Below are positions 14,771 through 15,835 of a DNA stretch of 15,835 bases, one piece after another. The position numbers and the translations under genes are program-made. Below the pieces are notes generated by a model. The model had not been told where the DNA came from, searched no databases, and was given only the letters and a program-made list of their open reading frames with translations. The stretch lies in contig CBFIBG010000071.1 of assembly GCA_965660815.1 (NCBI GenBank), positions 1 to 15,835 on the forward strand. The letters are read 5' to 3'. Source of the DNA: Glaciecola sp965660815. GTDB lineage: Bacteria; Pseudomonadota; Gammaproteobacteria; Enterobacterales; Alteromonadaceae. The stretch's first letter is position 1. Each line of letters begins with the position of its first letter.

Positions 14771-14953
14771 CTAGATTGCAGGTCTCTGTGCGGCCTGCAA
14801 TCGAATAATATCAACTTTACAGCTTGGCATCGAATTATCGTCTACAAATCAGCTTTCCTGTTTTTTCTTATTTCTTGCATCTGAAACTGTCAACATAAAG
14901 TGCGACTTCAAGCGTGCGGGTAGGAAAATAAATCCTTGCGGCTCCTTACACAT
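14771..14953 (-). pseudogene. Nearly open 60-codon frame broken by one TGA (decayed gene or repeat element)
   Basis: From an ATG at 14953 the minus strand reads 34 codons (beginning MCKEPQGFIFLPARLKSHF), meets TGA at 14851-14849, then stays open for 25 more codons to TAG at 14773. The second part includes SMPSCKVDIIRLQAAQRPAI. The ATG overlaps the stop of the hypothetical gene at 14946. I do not recognise a function. The text resembles short hypothetical reading frames that I associate, from memory only, with dispersed intergenic sequences in Alteromonadales. It may not be a gene at all. Confidence 0.3.
14774..14802. repeat. 9 bp perfect inverted repeat downstream of ald
   Basis: GATTGCAGG (14774-14782) and CCTGCAATC (14794-14802) form a perfect 9 bp stem around an 11 nt loop, 70 nt after the ald stop. 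No T run follows on either strand, so it is not a standard intrinsic terminator. It could still be the 3' end structure of the ald transcript or the edge of the repeat-like block at 14771-14953. Confidence 0.55.
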
Positions 14954-15284
14954 TTTTAGAATAATGTATTTTTTTTAAAAAAATGTATTTTTCTCCTTTA
15001 TAACACAGAATTTCTTTTGGTATTGCCAAATCCTTAAAAAAGAAACTTAGTGGCCAATAGTGTACTATAATTAAATCTTCCTCATTTATTCCGAGTCTGA
15101 CGAGATTAGAATAAAATGTGTTATCGTCATTAAGGGATTTGTATTCAAAACTCCCTTTTTCTAAATTTACTTTTACATTTTTTATGCGCTGGAATCGAAG
15201 TGAAAGTTGCCTCCAATTTTTTTGTTTAGAAATAATAAACAATCCAAGTATAGTAAAGGTTGTTAGAATAATAATGGAGAACAT
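14946..15284 (-). CDS. Hypothetical protein with one N-terminal membrane helix
   Basis: I recognise no named family. The 112 aa product starts with a hydrophobic helix (about residues 1-19, FSIIILTTFTILGLFII), then KQKNWRQLSLRFQ and a mixed alpha/beta region with EKGSFEYKSL, NLVRLGINEEDLII and a proline-containing LAIPKEILCYKGEKYIFLKK end. The pattern Trp-x2-Leu, then Tyr, then a late Ile-Pro loosely recalls small membrane-anchored hypothetical proteins, but this is weak. I chose the ATG at 15284, which has AAGG 5 nt upstream, over the ATG at 15308, which has none. The Shine-Dalgarno overlaps the stop of the frame at 15292-15441, an operon-like arrangement. Base use is more AT-rich than in the core genes, which may indicate transferred DNA. 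Confidence 0.6.
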   Translation of the reverse strand: MFSIIILTTFTILGLFIISKQKNWRQLSLRFQRIKNVKVNLEKGSFEYKSLNDDNTFYSNLVRLGINEEDLIIVHYWPLSFFFKDLAIPKEILCYKGEKYIFLKKIHYSKNV

Positions 15285-15291
15285 ATCTACC

Positions 15292-15441
15292 TTAATTTGA
15301 CCAATCATAATATGCAGAGCCGACCGCTCTGCCTAAATCACCAAGAACAGTTGTTCCCCAAATTGCTATTACAACTAAAGGCAGATTTATTAGGCCTCTT
15401 AAAGCATTTGATTCCGATAGAGTTACGTGTAATCTTGGAAA
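15292..15441 (-). pseudogene. Membrane-protein-like C-terminal frame without a usable start
   Basis: The minus strand has an open frame from just after TAA (15444-15442) to TAA (15294-15292), 49 codons without ATG, GTG or TTG. The translation looks protein-like: a hydrophobic stretch (NLPLVVIAIWGTTVLG) followed by a glycine-rich GDLGRAVGSAYYDW end. Its stop overlaps the Shine-Dalgarno of the gene at 14946-15284, as in operons. A second open frame lies just upstream (15423-15569). This suggests one gene broken by a frameshift, or a fragment of a repeat. Confidence 0.35.
15314..15332. repeat. 7 bp perfect inverted repeat
   Basis: GCAGAGC-cgacc-GCTCTGC is a perfect 7 bp stem with a 5 nt loop. 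It lies inside the glycine-rich part of the broken frame, where it encodes GRAVGSA on the minus strand. No T run follows, so it is not a clear terminator. Confidence 0.5.
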
Positions 15442-15575
15442 TTAACCGCCAGAAAAATGTTGATTTTGATCAACCCAATAGAGGTACGGCATTCATCTGA
15501 TGGAAACTGCTCTCCAATTGAGTTCAAAAACAATTCAAGAAAAGTGTACGGTTTTAGTTGATCAGTACATTAGTT

Positions 15576-15835
15576 TTATCTCCAATAATCAAATAAAGAG
15601 ATACTTACAACTGACACGTAGAGTAACCAAAAAATATAAAAGAGCGATAGTTCAATTGGTAGCCCAATGTAAACGCCAGAAAAAGCATTTATCACAAAAT
15701 TAAATATAATGACCAAACCAGAAACTAATAACGCCAAGTGATTATTTAGCCAAAATAAAACAAGACTAATATAGGTAAATATAATTGAAATAATTGTAAT
15801 AATTATCAAGTGTTGCTGACTTAGCAATGAATGAG
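15576..15835 (-). CDS. Hypothetical small membrane protein (possibly 5' partial)
   Basis: I recognise no family. The frame has two to three hydrophobic helices: LIIITIISIIFTYISLVLFW, then ALLVSGLVIIFNFVINAF, a GVYIGLPIEL loop and a final LFYIFWLLYVSVVSI before FDYWR. The first possible start inside the window is TTG at 15827, without a Shine-Dalgarno. The frame stays open to the window edge, so the true start is probably outside. The opposite strand also carries an open frame (15500-15703), but the regular helix-loop-helix hydrophobicity favours this strand. Confidence 0.5.
   Translation of the reverse strand, partial: HSLLSQQHLIIITIISIIFTYISLVLFWLNNHLALLVSGLVIIFNFVINAFSGVYIGLPIELSLFYIFWLLYVSVVSISLFDYWR

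Overview
The window looks like a chromosomal core segment of a marine-type gammaproteobacterium of the order Alteromonadales (Alteromonas/Glaciecola/Paraglaciecola-like). The evidence is the gene content and gene order: uvrY-uvrC-pgsA-tRNA(Gly-Cys-Leu), a tRNA-Ser(UGA) next to a yccA-type gene, tusDCB-tusE, and ald/lrp-ftsK-lolA-rarA-crcB-serS. Base composition is AT-rich with long A/T runs between genes. The assignment comes from protein motifs and remembered synteny; no database was searched.

Layout. (1) 100-4112, all on the minus strand: uvrY (BarA/UvrY-type response regulator) abuts uvrC (excinuclease subunit C), followed by pgsA (phosphatidylglycerophosphate synthase). A separately promoted tRNA cluster Gly(GCC)-Cys(GCA)-Leu(UAA) comes next. 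A tRNA-Ser(UGA) with its own promoter and terminator lies upstream of uvrY. (2) 4360-6573, plus strand: a seven-helix Bax-inhibitor/YccA protein with a strong terminator, then tusD, tusC, tusB and tusE, the sulfur relay that feeds MnmA for 2-thiouridine in tRNA. (3) 6585-12718, minus strand: a tight run ftsK-lolA-rarA-crcB-serS with spacings from 7 nt down to a 20 nt overlap, convergent with tusE. (4) lrp (minus) and ald (plus) are divergent. Two 15-mers matching the Lrp consensus lie in or at the edge of their shared intergenic region, suggesting Lrp control of itself and of alanine dehydrogenase. (5) 14705-15835: an apparently accessory or decayed end with short membrane-protein reading frames on the minus strand, reading frames that lack starts or are interrupted, and inverted repeats.

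Several genes need a non-ATG start for sensible N-termini: pgsA (GTG), uvrY (GTG), tusC (TTG) and lrp (TTG). The first ATG/GTG of ald and ftsK is probably not the real start.

Most of the window is conserved housekeeping DNA, and I see no convincing new multi-gene system in it. The parts least explained by known genes are the right end (about 14.77-15.83 kb) and a hairpin-rich block downstream of tRNA-Ser (about 3.90-3.94 kb).
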